64,000 nucleotides of DNA from Rhizophagus irregularis (Eukaryota; Glomeromycota; Glomeromycetes; Glomerales; Glomeraceae), in contig NC_089443.1 in assembly GCF_026210795.1 (NCBI RefSeq), positions 1,302,001 through 1,366,000 of the forward strand. Direction: 5' to 3'. The notes beneath the pieces are model-generated. The model was not told the origin of the DNA, did no database searches, and was given only the letters and a program-made list of their open reading frames with translations. The position numbers and the translations under genes are program-made. This document shows positions 34,521 through 48,157 of the stretch, one piece after another; position 1 is the stretch's first letter, and every line of letters begins with the position of its first letter.

Positions 34521-37500
34521 TTACACCTAAAAAAGCTTATCTTATTCCACTCTTTTGAACATAATCACATGTGATAATTTTTCATTTGAACAATATAACA
34601 ATATTCCAGAAATAAATTATGGTCAAATTACATCTTGTTCACGAGTAAATATTAATTGATTATTAATATAAATATAATATTATCATGTTTATGAAATTTT
34701 AATTTGTACATTTATAAATCTGCACTAAACTATAATTAGTGAGATAATAAGACGAGGCGCAATTATACTCATGATACTTTATTTTGATATAAAGCTTGAT
34801 ACCCATCAATTCTATATTTTTCGAACACGCAAAGAAAAATAAATTCTATTTATGACGTGTAAAATAAGAACTTATTGATAATTTTTTTCTCTGTTTTTTT
34901 TAAAAACGTAGATATACAAAGAAAATGTCTTATAAAGTTGCACATAAAAAAGTAACTGACAAAGAAAAGAAGGGAAGGAAAACTCTAAATTCACCCAACT
35001 AAATATTATTAAAAGTGAAAATAATCACTAATTTTCATCACTCAAGAAATTTCTTTTACTACTACAATTTGTGGATCGTAGTTGATTAGCTTGAATGAAG
35101 AGCATTCATTGATTGATAGTGACACAACGTGAACCTTATATAAACCTTACAGCAGAAAGAATTGCTTGGCTTTTCGCCACAAAATAACAAATTGAATATC
35201 GACTCATACAATGATCGTATACAAAGAATAGAATTGATATCTTTCTCAGAGTAACTTGTTCTAATGATATTATCATGTCGGTATCTGTCCGGGGAAACAA
35301 GCAAAATGACACACATCAAATTGAACAACATTTACTCTGATGAAATATTACAATTCGATGCTGTTTTTTTAGAGGAAACATGATGATGGACTCACCTCCT
35401 TATTTTCAGAGATGAACATTTGTTTACTGTATAACATGACAGGCTCGATGGGCATTTATGATCAATAAAGTGAATCAGGATAAAGACTATGACTAGTAAT
35501 TTAAAATGAATTTTCCACCACTGAATACGAAAGATATCGAAGAGAATGAAATTAAGGAATCTTGATATTGTATAGTTTGCGATGGACGGTTTTAGCAATG
35601 TATGTAAAAATTGTTGATATGTATCGATCTTATTAGTATAATATACTCACGGAATATGAAATTGTTTAACAGTTAATGTAAAGATATAACGAAATATTCG
35701 ATGAAGTTTTTACAGTGCTAATAAAGTTTGAGATTACTCATACGAAGTTTGGAATTTTTTAATTATTTACCATTAATCATGTACATATATTTACTTTCAT
35801 AGTTAAATTTACAACACTTCTTATTGGTTTCAGTTAAAAGAGATTCTATTAATGATATCAACGCAATCTCGACGTTAAAGAAGGAAAATGGAAACGCAAA
35901 TTGTAAGAAAGTACTACTATAAATGGAAATTACGATTTATAATCAATGAGACTATTGATCTCGGGATTATCAGTGATTATCTGTTGTCGGACCGCGGTAA
36001 ATTTTAATCTGGACAAATGATTATTCAAAAAAAACAATACTTCGGCATTATATTATTAAGTCGGCGTTTGTATTAATTACACTTACATTTTTTTAATACG
36101 ACAAAATGAGAAATGAATTTTATCTTTCGTGAGATAAAACAGAATAGGATTTAATAAAAGTTGATAGGAGTAACGCAGTGTGACAATTTATCTTTATGCC
36201 ATCTCAACATTTTTAAATGCAGTCTGATCAAATAAATGTATGGCTGTGAAAAAAGACAATGAATACACTTCATTTCCTCTTTTTAGTTAAATTGGTCTCT
36301 CTTTCAAATATATTTATATATTAATTTAATTTGTGCAATACTAGAAGTACAATTCTGAATACCTTGCATTATATCAAAATTCACCTATATATTACATTTA
36401 TTACATTGCCATTGATTGAATTAACTTAAATTATTCTTTTTTATTACTAAAAAAAAATTTTTTTAATGATAAAAGCGATATTATTCAAATTATTTTTTCG
36501 AAATAAATATTCAAAATTTGTGTAACATTAAAAAAAGATTATCTCGTCACAAGATTTTGTTCCCTTTGAAGTTTTTTTGTTTTACTTTCAAAAATTCATT
36601 TATCCGGCCTTTTTTTGGATATAACACGGAGCCTTAAAAGATTTGCAAATATATCGTTCTTGACCTGTACGATGGGTCTGATTTGACCCGCATAATATAT
36701 TTTAGAATAAGGGGGACAGGCACCAGGAGAATCAAATCCGATACTTCAAAGATTTAAGCTTAGTAATACAATTATCTAAATAAAGATCTGGTCTTTTTTT
36801 TTTCGCTATGACTATACAATTCATATGATTCACATAAATTGGGGCAATTATCTAATTCTAGATATCAATCAGACATTGTGCTTATGAACCAATGAGATTA
36901 CTACCTCAAAAATTCCCATGTTTAGAATAAGCATGCTTTGAAAATCCGGAATTAAATAGGAAACGGAAAAAATAATCCGACCGTTAAAAAAAAAAAAGGA
37001 ATTGTGAATCCGAAGAAATAATAAAAACGATTCATAATCAGAAAAATGACTAAGACAAAGAAAAAAGAAATCGATTATACCAAAGGTACATACCTATTTT
37101 CTTTGTATAGCTTTTTTATCTTTCGAAAAATTTTTTAGTTTATTTCTTTTTTATTATAGTAGTTATTTAATTATTTCCTTTTATTAGATTATAGTATTAT
37201 TATTAAACATGTATTAAACCTTTTTACGCCGATTTTAACTTTCATTAGACTTTCATTTGGTTTTCATTAAACATCATTAGACTTTCATTTGACTTTCATT
37301 AGGTTCATTTTTTCTTGAATTACACTCTGTAATCTCGCTTTTTTTTGGTTTATCTCTGGTGTGATAAATTAAAATCTACATATTTCGAAGGATATTTAAA
37401 CACTCAGAATTCGATATACTGACCATACAATATAACAAACTCCATACTAGACATTCTAAATTTGAAATAACGAAATTCTTTTTTTGTAAAACGTTATGAT

Positions 37501-37568
37501 ATTATGAATGTTGATTGTGTGATACTGTACACGTGATTAATAACCAATAACTTTCAATATTTAGATAA
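34521..37568. other. Gene-free AT-rich stretch
   Basis: About 3 kb. Frames at 35086-35331 and 35392-35598 (-) lack motifs and have random composition. The promoter of copy H should lie in the last few hundred bases, which include the pyrimidine-rich CTTTCATTAGACTTTCATTTGG repeats near 37250-37300. Confidence 0.45.
37529..37549 (+). promoter_or_regulatory. Conserved ACACGTGATTA motif before copy H
   Basis: ACACGTGATTAATAACCAATAA ends about 20-30 bp before the ATG. Equivalent motifs stand before copies J (52149-52172), K (55722-55745, minus strand) and L (about 60072). The element includes a CACGTG E-box in H, and it survives where the rest of the leader has diverged. Confidence 0.4.
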
Positions 37569-39244
37569 ATGGAAGAAAATCTATCATATCAACAAGAAAA
37601 TAAATTTACCCCGAAAGAATTGAAAGATTGTCCGGAATGTTGTAAACCACGAATTTCTTTTGGATGGTGTCTGGGATGCGAAACTAATACCATGAAAGAA
37701 AACTTTCTATATTGGACATCAGGCAATAAAGATATTGACGAATTAATTCGCTACACTCAATTAAATGCTACTCAAGCTTGTGATTACTTGGAGTGGATAC
37801 CTTTTGAGAATTTTGAACTTGTTAAATATATTGGTAAGGGTAAATTTAGTAGTGTTTATTCGGCTCTTTGGATGGAAGGACCTAGATGGATTTGGGATGA
37901 TGGCGCACAAGAATGGACTCGAGCTGGGCCAATGAATGTTGCTTTGAAACGACTCGATAATTCACAAAACATTTCAAGTTCTTACGTTAATCAGGTAACC
38001 ACTTATATTATGAATTTAAATTTTCAAATAAATTAATCGTTGAATACTGAGTTTTTTAAGATAATGCATTTTTCATTTCTGAAAATGAGATAATAAATAA
38101 ATTTGTTCGACAAACAATCAATCACAAATATAAAGTATAATATCACGAATTGACTAGTTGTAATAATAAAATTTCGATCAGTGTAAAAGTTATCTTCAAA
38201 CCCTACAAATAATTGAACTATAAGAAGTGACTTTATATTATTTACAGTTAATAAACTATGTTATAACTTGATAAAAACGATGAAATGATATATACTCTAA
38301 CTTTCTAACACTATTGCTGCATTATAACATATATGCGAATAATTATTATTATATTAATTATTTAAGATCGTATATAATAATGTCGTATTTACCTTTCTTT
38401 CTTTTTTTAATAGATTAAAGCATATCATAAGTGTTTACAATCTGCTTCATTAGCTGGAACGTTCGGCATTACAAAAGATCCAACATCCAGTTATATGATT
38501 GTAATGAAGTATTATGAAAATGGAAACCTTTATCAATATCTTGATCATTGTAGCGGAATTCTTTCTTGGAGAGATATGATCGATATACTATGGGGGATCG
38601 CTGGAGGTCTTGAAAGAATCCATTCCGAGGGAAAAATCCATGGAAATCTTCACGGAGGAAATTTACTTGTCGAAGACGAAAAGGTATCTACGGATGCTCG
38701 TATTGCTGATGTGGGTCTTCATGGACCATGCGATTATGATACAAACAATGGTTTAATTCAAAGATATGGGGTCTTACCATATGTTGCACCGGAAGTTTTA
38801 CGTGGCGAAAATTATAGTACTGCCTCTGACATATATTCATTTGGTATTGTTATGAATACACTTGCAACTGGAAAAAGACCTTGGTATAATAGAGCGCATG
38901 ATATCAATTTAGCAAAAGATATTTGTGATGGTAAAAGACTTGAAATTCCTGATGATACGCCTAATTTTTATGCAGAATTGATGCAACAATGCTGGGATAA
39001 TGATCCAGAAAACCGTCCAACTGCATCCTATTTAAATGAAAAATTAGGAGAATGGATTATTTTAATATGTGACGATCCAAATCCCTCAGGGATTTCAGAC
39101 GAAAATTCTGTTGCCGAAGAAAAGCGATGGAGAAAAATTTCTCAATTGTCAAAAAAAAATTTTCATCCAGAAATACATCACGAAGCATATTTTACAAGTA
39201 TGCCTTTACACTTCCAAATAACACGAGATGTCATTCTTAATTAA
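37569..39244 (+). CDS. Zinc-ribbon pseudokinase, open copy H
   Basis: Exons 37569-37994 and 38414-39244 (419-bp intron, GTAACC...AATAG) give 418 residues. Same architecture as copy E: zinc ribbon CPEC...WCLGC (with an additional Cys directly after the first pair), glycine loop, VALK, HGNLHGGN, ADVG, APEVLRG, SDIYSFG and C-terminal HPEIHHEAYFTS. The third glycine of the loop is Lys (GKGKFSSV), a second departure from an active kinase. Gln precedes the exon junction. Exon 2 is very close to copy E with mainly silent codon differences, which suggests constraint on the protein. The 3' flank (39.1-39.4 kb) is duplicated beside remnant I, and later flanks are duplicated beside copy L. Confidence 0.9.
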
Positions 39245-39839
39245 TTATTACATATTAAATTTAATAAAAAAAAATTTTTGTCTTCATATTTATATATTTG
39301 ACTATATATAACTGGAGTAAGATCGAAAAACACGTGTAATTTCCTTTTAGACAGTGACGGCCGAAACTTTATTACCGTGCCCGGTCCTTAACAAATTTGA
39401 TCCCAGAAAAGTGTGATCACTCAATTTGCAAGGGATCGATCGAACCACCGGTAGTACAAGAAAATATGTCGTGAAACGATACATTTGCTACTATGTCAAT
39501 GTTAGACATTGTTTTGATATATTTTACGATAAACGAAATTTGTTTTATTTATGTAATATATCCGGTGCTCCAATTAGGAACCTGTGCTAAATTTTCGAAA
39601 TAGGGAGGTTTCGACTTATTTGTAGTAAAAGGTTGTTCATTTCTGATCGTTCGGATTTTGATCGGATTTTGAGTTAACTTGTTCGGCACGATTCTTGCGA
39701 ACTGTAAAATAATAGGTTTTTTATTTTTGGACCACAATTTAAAAATAAGAAAACCATTGGTTATTATTAAATTTTGTGATCAGGGATCAACTCAATTTTA
39801 ATTTGATCACATGATGTTTTGTTAATTTAAAACCTATAA
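39245..39839 (+). repeat. Copy H 3' flank, including a decayed Harbinger-like element
   Basis: The CAGTGACGGCCGAAACTTTATT region (39352-39373) matches 47.59 kb after remnant I. From about 39630 to 39865 a GTTCATTTCTGATCGTTCGG end, a TTTGATCACATGATGTTTTG interior and a CCTGACGATCAGAGAA end resemble the 454-bp element at 52677-53130. The 39712-39785 piece recurs at 60419-60490. Confidence 0.6.
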
Positions 39840-40333
39840 CCTGACGATCAGAGAATATATAAATAGGTAACAAGAGATCGGTACTCATTTACTATTTGCT
39901 CTATGCTTCAAGCCAGTAGGTTCATTCTACTCTGTATTGTTACCTTTTTATGTATTGCTTGGGGTCCTCCTAATAATTTCGATCGACTAAGTGATCGATT
40001 TCACAAAATTACCTGATATATTTCAATTAAATGACAAAAGGAATTACTAATTAGTCATGAAATTAGGAATGACAATTTTTATTTTCTATCAGAATCGGAA
40101 ACTGGTTCGGAGTTTGGAAAGCTGTCTAATAAAAAAAATTATATATTCGTTAAACAGTAGTCAATGGGGAAATTTTCTTTAAAAAATTATATAATTTACT
40201 ATGTTTAACTATTTTTAATCATAAATCATACGAATAATTACATGTAACATAATATGACACCAAATAAAATTTGCAGTAGTATAATTCACTTGACACGTAT
40301 GCATGCAATACTGGTCATAACTAATTAGAAATG
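39840..40333 (+). repeat. Direct repeat, copy 1 (matches 63505-64000)
   Basis: Collinear with the last 495 bp of the window in the same orientation: CGGTACTCATTTACTATT, GAATGACAATTTTTATTTTC, GAAAGCTGTCTAATAAA and ATAATATGACACCAAATAAA all recur in order. It links the flanks of copies H and L. Confidence 0.85.
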
Positions 40334-40339
40334 ATTTTT

Positions 40340-43300
40340 GAGTAACACAGATAAATCATACGACTAAATTTTGCATGTTTCGGAGCTTAAGATGTTAGAA
40401 AAAGTATTTTCGTGATTAAGTGATAAGTATCTTTTATTTGTGTTGTGTAAATGAAATTTGACCAGTGTTACACATAAATCTCGTGAAGGAAGGCGTAAAT
40501 AAATATGTAACATTGACGTAACTTGATTTATACTAACTGTAATTTTAATGTGAATATACAGTACATTTATATGATTCAATATTTTTATTGAGAACATAAT
40601 TATTACAAAACTGCATAGAAAAAGTGTAAAGAAGAGGAAGGAAATAAACTTTCATCTGACTGAGATTGTCAATGGAAATAATAATTAGCCCTAGCCACAG
40701 ATCCTCAAGACGCTTTCTGCGTTAAAATATAGGAACGGAAATTACCCGTTGGCGTTCTATGATATAAATAAGTAACATGATATAAATAAGTAACAATAGA
40801 ATTAAATAAATAACCTACGAGCTATATTATTAAATAATTTTTCAAATAAAGAATTTAGTTAGTTTAAATTATATATAAATATTATATAAATAAGTAATAA
40901 TAGTGAGTCAATTTTCCACTAGCTTGTATCCAAAAAGTGAAACATGTAATATAAGGATTACCCGAATAAAATGCTATATCTAATTTATTTACCAAACACT
41001 TACCTCTACTCGAATGAAAATCTTCTACCACCAATTTGCGAATGTTAAATCAAATGGAATCCCGGTTGAAGAGGACTCGTAGTCTAACCTAGTAGCTTAT
41101 TAAGCGACTGACAATATGGTTAACCATGTCCAAATAAATGATCGATCTTAAAACTTTAACGACGGGATGTTCTTTAAACCTTCACTGTATAAAGTCCAAA
41201 ATAGCTCAAGGTGAATATTTATTTTGACCTTCCTAAAGAGACATCCACCATACGTTTTATACCTGTAACAATAGAACTAATTATCTCTTGTTTTTATATT
41301 TGTCTGGAAACAAGCGAACGTCTTTTACAAACCAAAAAGCATCAAAGATTATGCAAACTCTTTATAAAAAATAAGTCTCTATGTCTTAACTCACATATTA
41401 ATGTTCTGTTTTATTAGTTTAATTTACACCATCATTTCACGTAAATGCATTTTTCGTGGAATCTTTTAATAGTTTCAATTTTGGGAAAAGACGAAAGTAC
41501 TAAATTTTAAGTTTAGAAAAGTATTACATGGATTTATTACAAACTGAACGTAACGGATTGTTTATTTTACGTCAAGCAATTGATAGTAAAGAACTGAAGT
41601 CAGAATACTAAATATAGAAGAGATAGTAAGGAATTTAGTTAAATAAGGATGTAACGTCATATTATGGAAAATATTGAAAAAGTGCCGGTTTTGTAATAGA
41701 TCTTGTTCCGTATACAGTATATTACATTTTCAATTTACGTGACTACTCATTTTTTATTGTAAGGAGGGAAATGTCGAATATTTTAATTTTCTTTTTAAGG
41801 TAGAATAAAGATAAACAGTCAAACCTCGACCGATAGAATTTCCGTGTCCCATTTCACAATTGATAAGAAAAAATCTCATTTTACCGATATTATATATGAT
41901 TTCGCGATGTAACATGTACCGATATTTTATGTTACGCTAGTATTACTTGGTCAACACTAATAATTTGACTGAAGTTAAATTTTTGCGCCATCTTAATTTC
42001 GGTCAGAACTACATATTGGAATTACAATCTGACCCACATTATGGTCCCAATATTTTTCCCAAAACAACAGTATCGGTACACCGAAAGTTTGACTGTAGCA
42101 ACATATTAAGATTCATTTCTTGTTTAACTATTCTTATTAAATGTAATAATTTTAGCCTTCATTGGACATTATTGATATTATTGGAATTTACTAAGAACTT
42201 CGAATTTCGTTAATATTGTAGAAAAATTCTGCATACTGTTTGTGCATTCCACTGATTATCATTTTTAGTTGATCTACCCAAATATCATTTTCTCTTTCCT
42301 ATATCTGTAAATTTCCAATAATCTGTGTACCGTATGTATATTTATTTATTATTCAATTATACAATCAAAAGTGAAAGGCTTTTAATGATGCAAACGAAAT
42401 CGTATACGATTTCCTTAGGAAAATAATTTTTTATCACAATTTCCCAAAGTTCATAAATCTATGTAGCGAAGGAAAAGAACGCTCAATTTATGACAACATC
42501 GAATTTGAGATAGAACATTCTGATGTTACATTCTGATGTTCTAAATAGAAATCGACATCGAATCTTCGAAGCATCGAAAATAGAAGAATAGAAGAGGTGA
42601 ATTAAACATCTGTGTAATTGGTTGCGAAAACTTTTAATAGGAAATGTCGGAACAATGATTATAGTAGCTAATCGGAGTGATAATGGACTTTTTTATTCGG
42701 ATGAACGACATTTGTAAAATAGAAAGAAAAAAGAAATTATTTACAGTGTATCGAGAAAATATTATTACATACAACTAAAGTTGCGCAGTGATATCAATCT
42801 GACCACCCTGCACTATAATGCATGTAAATGTTTCACGTTTGGTATTACAAAGTTAGTTACTATGTAAAGTGTTATAAAGATTCCCGTTTCCATATAGGAA
42901 TATTTTGGCTTGTCTGTATAATCTAACAGCTTTCGATCCGTATTTGGAATAGTCTACTATTTTTTTTTTCGGATATTCGGAAAGAACGGCTTTACCATCC
43001 AAATAAAATATCCGAATTAGGATCATCCAGATGATTTTATTGGTTTATCCGGATAACGGAAATGAAACATCAACCTGTAGCCGCCCCAAATACTAAAAAT
43101 AACCATCTGAATTTCTATGTAAATTTTCATTATCTTCGAGTATTACATGAATACTACATATCTAACATTTATGCATAATACATGATACTAAATGTAACAA
43201 AGTAACTTTGATTTTTGATTTTTATTTTTTATTTAGATAACCTTATCGAATATCATATTAGTTGTTTAATATTATTGTATAACATTGTTCAAGTTTCAAC

Positions 43301-43820
43301 CCGATTATGTAAATTGAAAAAAAGCTTATCTTTCAAAAAAAAAATAATAATAATTAACCCAGCCATTTAAATATAACAAAAGGGTAAAAATCATTTTAAA
43401 GCTTTCACACACAAACCCTGTTTCGGAATAAGTTTTCGGTTAGTTTAGTTATGTGGCATACTTTAGTATCACATGTGCCAATATTTTACATGTTTTCATA
43501 ATTCTAATTTGGTCACTAGTACAAAAGGGCAAACCATTGTAAAATAAATATTATTTATAAGAGTTTCACATGAACAATCACGATAAATAAAAAGTAAAAT
43601 TGATTCGAACCTACTTTCATGCTTTCATTCTCTCCTGTGATTATGCTAATTAATACTATTTTTAGTAACTTTGTTACAGTAAAGTAAGGCGTAGTAATAA
43701 AGAAAGGGAGAAGATTAGTATCGCGCACTAGAATCACGTAATCATAATAAAAATATTTGTCAACTTGTGTCACACCTCCACATTTTTCATTTTTTTTATT
43801 AAGTAAAAACCTAATTGTCA
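40340..43820 (+). repeat. Duplicated blocks B and A-part, copy 3 (diverged)
   Basis: Collinear, with many indels, with 48.2-50.55 kb in the same orientation: GTGTAAATGAAATTTGACC (40447), GCGAACGTCTTTTACAAACCAAA (41313), ATATTTTGGCTTGTCTGTATA (42902), TATCCGGATAACGG (43047), and CTGTTTCGGAATAAGTTTT (43419). No kinase copy follows; the match stops before the gene. The 41211, 41947 and 43555 frames lie in this non-coding repeat. Confidence 0.7.
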
Positions 43821-43936
43821 CCCTTACATGTGTAATTTCTTAATGTCGTAATTCCGGCTAAAATTACCCCGCTTTAGACGTCCTCCTTTAATAGGTAATC
43901 CATTGGTACTACTACCGTCAAATTTAGTTACAATGG

Positions 43937-44104
43937 CCCTGTAAAAAAAGTCATCTTTTTTTCTGTAGAAGGCTCATATTTCCGGAATTAATAACTTTAT
44001 ATCCCGGAATTTATCAAATTATTTACATTTTCCGTGAATGGATCCGTGAAAGGCTCATTTTCACAGAGTTTTTACAGAAATAACGGATAAAATTTTTTAT
44101 AGGG
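43937..44104. mobile_element. 168-bp CCCTGTAAAAA-ended miniature element
   Basis: Ends CCCTGTAAAAAAAGTC and AAATTTTTTATAGGG belong to the CCCTA family, with internal TTCCGTGAA / GGATCCGTGAAAGG motifs also found in the 47073-47271 member. The flanking triplets (TGG/TTG) match imperfectly. Confidence 0.6.
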
Positions 44105-44489
44105 TTGCGTATCCTGAGTCTAAGTATCACTTTGAATGTTCTAACTTTTATTGACACATTCATGCAAGGAAACAAAGCTTATAGAAACTATAATTCATCT
44201 GCATCAAGAAGAGCCATTTGACTTCAGTAATATTATTCATGACGCTTTTAAAGAATTTACCAACCAATGCAACGAGATTTAAGACGTCTTGGAGGAAACA
44301 TATTGACAAAAATTGAATGATTTTTAGTGATCAACGACGGCTTACTGCATAACTCAATTGAATTATAAATAATGAATCAGGGAAAAGAACTAGATCTAAT
44401 AATTTCAAGTATTAAATACTAATTTTCCATCATTGAAACGAAAGTTATTCCTGATATTTTACTACAGAAGATCATGAAATAATTTTTAT

Positions 44490-45140
44490 GACTTCTTGTT
44501 TCAGGTAAAATTTACTTTTTTATGGTATCTAACGTGATGACGCTTTTAAGACGAAAAATGAATAAATACGTTAAATTAAGTGTGAAATATAATTTAAGAT
44601 GACGATTGACACGAAATATCAAAAATTACTGATTAATCCAATTAAAAGAAAAGATAAGGTTTAAATAAAAAAGACAGAAGGAAAAGAAGGGAAATAATAA
44701 AATAATAGAAAGAGCGACTTGTTCGGAGTTATAGTTAAATAAAGGTAAAAGAGAGATTTCAATATGAATACAATGATCGAGTTGGTACAGATGATGACTC
44801 GTAAAGATAATAAATAATTTAATATACTACAAACTTACAATTCTTTTCATTTAATCTTCATTGATAGATTCGTACAAACAAAATCAGATTATATACGAAT
44901 ACCCGAGATTTTTACCATTATAAGTTTATGTACTTATATAATTTAATTTATTTATTTTTATTTTTAATAATAATAACGATCGAAGAAATGGCAAATCGGA
45001 AGATTTCTCCTACACTTATTATTTAAGAGAAGGCTTATCAGGTTCTGAAAAAATAATATTTCGAGGTTAGTTGTAATGTAATAAAATTTTTATCCCACCA
45101 TAATTTACGCCAAATTACAGTTGTGGGCGAAGACAAAATA
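44490..45140 (+). repeat. Duplicated segment (inverted relative to 56.35-57.0 kb)
   Basis: TGACACGAAATATCAAAAATTA (44610), ATAGATTCGTACAAAC (44865) and CCAAATTACAGTTGTGGG (45110) are reverse complements of sites near 56870, 56735 and 56365. No gene seen. Confidence 0.75.
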
Positions 45141-45172
45141 ATTATTACAATCAATTCATATAATGATTACAG

Positions 45173-46438
45173 TATTACGGCCCTGCCACAAGGGACTTCC
45201 GAAGAAGCGCACTATGCTCCTCCCGTAAAAATCACGCATAGCACCATGCCGTACCACAACCAACCGGTCCTATCGCAGGACTGCAGTAGAAACTGGTACC
45301 CACGAACTTACTAAAAGTAAGCGTCTATGCTCCAACCTCGCATAGTACTATACCGCTCCAAGAAAATTCCCCAACCAGCCCTACTATGAGACTGCAGCAA
45401 TGCTGGTACTCACAGGCTTACAAAGTAAGCACGCTATGCTCCCACCCGTGCATAGCATCATGCTGCTCCAACTTAAAATACCCAATAAACTTACCTTTGG
45501 CCCCACTCACCCGCTATATCATTCCTAGGAAAAATATGAGTTCTGAAAAACAAGAAAAAAGAAAGAAAGTTGCAAGCTGAATTCGTTTTGTTATCCAAGC
45601 CTGGGACAAGGTTAATGCTGAAATAATTCGTAACTGCTGATTTCACACAAAAAATTCTTTCCGAATAACTGTTGATATGAGAAATACTTCAGTCAACATG
45701 AAAACATAGTGATCTCACGAAGGCATTTCAAGTCATTAATCTCAACTGAAAAAAAAGAAAAGACCTGGATAAAAAGAAAGCCCAAAAATAAAAAAAAGAA
45801 GACCGAAAGAGAGACCTAGAAAAAAAGAGAAGATCGAAAGAAAAGAGAAGACCTAAAAAAAAGAAAGACTGCAAAAAAGAGAAGACTTAAAAAGAATATT
45901 TGTTATCCAAGCCTGGGACGAGGTTAATTCTGAAATAATCCGTAACTGCTGGTTTCACACAAAATTTCTTTCCGATGTAACTGTTGATTTTTAAAAATGT
46001 TTCAGAGGATATTCGTCAACATGAAAACAAGGTGCTTAATGATCTCACAAATGCACTTCAAGCCCTTAATCTCAACCGAAAAAAAAAGAAAAGACCTAGA
46101 AAAAAGAAAACCTGAAAAAAAAGAGTCCTAAAGAGAAGACCGAAAGAAAGAGAGAAAGACCTAAAAAAAAAGAGAAGATCGAAAAAAAGAGAGGGCCTAA
46201 GAAGAAAGTCCGAAAAAAAAGGAAGAACCTAAAAAAAAATAAATAAGTTGTAAATAATAAAAGGAAGCAGAGCCTTTTATATATATTTGTTAAAAAATTC
46301 AAATCGGAATGACTCATGACTTATTTGAATGACTCATATTAGTCATATACTTTCAGATTATAAAAACGCGAAAAACAATCAGATCAGATCAATGTTATAA
46401 GCTCAGATAGTACGTGTAATTCACATGATTACTTTGCC
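45173..46438 (+). mobile_element. Transposase-tail element, copy 1 (pogo/Tigger-like DDE remnant)
   Basis: Repeat of about 1.27 kb that recurs inverted at 57084-58138. Its first part (45205-45500) is a GC-rich tandem of about 115-130 bp units marked by CTATGCTCC, GCATAG and GACTGCAG. Then 45591-45900 and 45902-46250 are two copies of a ~310-bp unit reading VIQAWDEVNSEIIRNCW and, after a one-base shift, DIRQHENKVLNDLTNALQALNL. This is like the AW..V..E.I.NCW segment at the end of pogo/Tigger-type DDE transposases. Each is followed by a long Lys/Arg-rich tract (GAAAAGACCTAAAAAAAAG repeats). No catalytic DDE core, start or intact frame is present. The recognition is from memory of the motif. Element ends were fixed by where the two copies stop matching; no terminal inverted repeat is evident. 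Confidence 0.55.
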
Positions 46439-46858
46439 CCGTATGTCATAAATTAGAAAAATATTATTAGAGCTTATATATAGCGTTATGTGTTGTACTG
46501 TTGTATGTTTGTTTCAACAGGGGTTTTTGTTAACGAAACGCACACGATAATACTCCATCTCTTAATTCGCACACCCAACTGTATAATAGAAATAACTTCG
46601 TAGAGTTATTCCAAAGGTAAATAAATTAAATTGTACTGTACTGTATAATATAATTATTTTATTTATTTTTATTTTTATTTTAGAATGGTTGACATATACA
46701 ATAGTAAATACAAGAGGTAAAAAAGATACACGATATTCACATGCTAACGAAGTCAATCGCCCCTTAAGAGACCCTTAAGTAACCCACCCTTCGATAAAAA
46801 GAAACTATCTATAGAAACAGTGTCGCTACAGTAGTTCTAACCGAAGAGTAATTAAAAT

Positions 46859-47035
46859 TACCGTATAGCACTGCCTAAGAGACCCCCCTATCCGCGTACC
46901 CCCACTATAATATACCCGGGTATGATATGTGGTTAAAAAATCTTAATTCTGGTAAGAATTCGGCTAATTCTGGCCAATTTTTCGTTGGTGAAATTGATAT
47001 ATACCCAGGGTATTTTAGGCAGCGCTATACGGTAA
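46859..47035. mobile_element. ~177-bp miniature inverted-repeat element with TA at both borders
   Basis: TACCGTATAGCACTGCCTAA at the left and, reverse-complemented, TACCGTATAGCGCTGCCTAA at the right. The TA at each border could be a Tc1/mariner-type TA duplication. The interior has a run of CCCCCTATCCGCGTACCCCC and paired AATTCTGG arms. Confidence 0.7.
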
Positions 47036-47072
47036 ATGTTAAAATAAAATAATTAGCCATGGTAAATTATAT

Positions 47073-47271
47073 CCCTTTAAAAAATTTTTATCCGAATATT
47101 TCCATTATTTCTCCGTGTCTTCCGTAAAAATTCCGTGAAAATGATACATTCACGGATATCCGTGTTAGCGAGATGAAAATTTCCATGATTTAAGGCTATA
47201 AATTCCATGAAAATGATACATTCACGGAAAAAACATGGAAAGATAAAACACGGATCAGATTTTTTACAGGG
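47073..47271. mobile_element. 199-bp CCCTTTAAAAA-ended miniature element with TAT target duplication
   Basis: Ends CCCTTTAAAAAATTTTTATC and GATTTTTTACAGGG, flanked exactly by TAT (47070-47072 and 47272-47274). It contains repeated TTCCGTGAAAATGATACATT motifs (two copies about 85 bp apart), matching the TTCCGT subterminal motif of the long member at 20.9-22.5 kb. Confidence 0.75.
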
Positions 47272-47337
47272 TATAGAAATTTGAACTTTGTGAATAAATC
47301 CACATGATCATTATAAGAGTTGTAATAGCGAGCATGA

Positions 47338-47498
47338 TTTTTGTTTGTGATCCAAATCCGACGAAAACTTTGTTTCTGAAGAAAAAAGATGGAGGAGATT
47401 TCTCAATTATCTAAAAATTTCTCATCCGGAAATACATTCGGAAGCGTATTTTACAAGTACGCCTTTACATTTTCCAAATAATATGTTTTTCTAATTAA
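47338..47498 (+). pseudogene. Pseudokinase remnant I (C-terminal scrap)
   Basis: Only the last ~160 bp of exon 2 are present: the segments coding CDPNP, SEEKRWRRFLN, SHPEIHSEAYFTSTPLHFPN. Frameshifts lie at the DENS segment. The following 3' flank matches that of copy H, so the breakpoint lies inside the last part of the gene. Confidence 0.8.
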
Positions 47499-47869
47499 TT
47501 TCAATTAATTTCTCTTAATTTAATAAAAATAAATTTTTTATTTAGCTATGGAGAGACAAAATATGGAAAAATTTTCCTTTTTAAATAGTAACGGCCGGGC
47601 TTTATTGCATTGTGTCACTAATCTCGATGCATTTTCGGGATCCATGTTGAAGCGCGTACCTTTCTATGTATATTTCTGAGCCTTTGTTTGCTGTGCTAAA
47701 TTTTGCACTCGACTTATTTGACGAAATGATCAATTTTTACCAATTAAAGTGATAAAAAGTATTACAAAGCGATCCCGAAATTTTTTTCTAATTTTACGTT
47801 ATTATTTTTTTATGTACGTAATACATTAATGTTTCGCAAGAATTAATATTTTTATTGTAAAAATTAATA
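47499..47869 (+). repeat. 3' flank of remnant I
   Basis: AGTAACGGCCGGGCTTTATT (47586) parallels the copy H flank (39.35 kb), and GCTGTGCTAAATTTTGC (47690) parallels 39.58 kb. Otherwise AT-rich without genes. Confidence 0.55.
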
Positions 47870-48157
47870 TTTTTTTTTTAATACGTCGCAAAAAATTAAC
47901 AATTTTACAATTTTAAAAATATTTTTATTAATATGTAAATATATTTACAAAAATTAACGTTTTATATCTAAAATAATTATTTTTTATTAATATTTAAATT
48001 TTAAATAGAAAAAATAAATTTCTGTTTTTTCTTACTTTATGTTATCGTCGGAATTTCCTTTTATCAGAAACAGATAGTCGTCTATAGTAAAAAAAAAAAA
48101 ATAAAATAAAAAATATTTATATCATGTATTTATCAAACAATCAATAGTGGGACTAAT
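47870..48157 (+). repeat. Duplicated block C, copy 2
   Basis: Reverse complement of 4400-4750. Right anchor AACAATCAATAGTGGGAC at about 48136-48153. Confidence 0.75.

Noticed and set aside
35086-35598. Two minus-strand frames of 81 and 68 codons
   Set aside because: Random AT-type composition, no motif, no duplicate preserving the frame.
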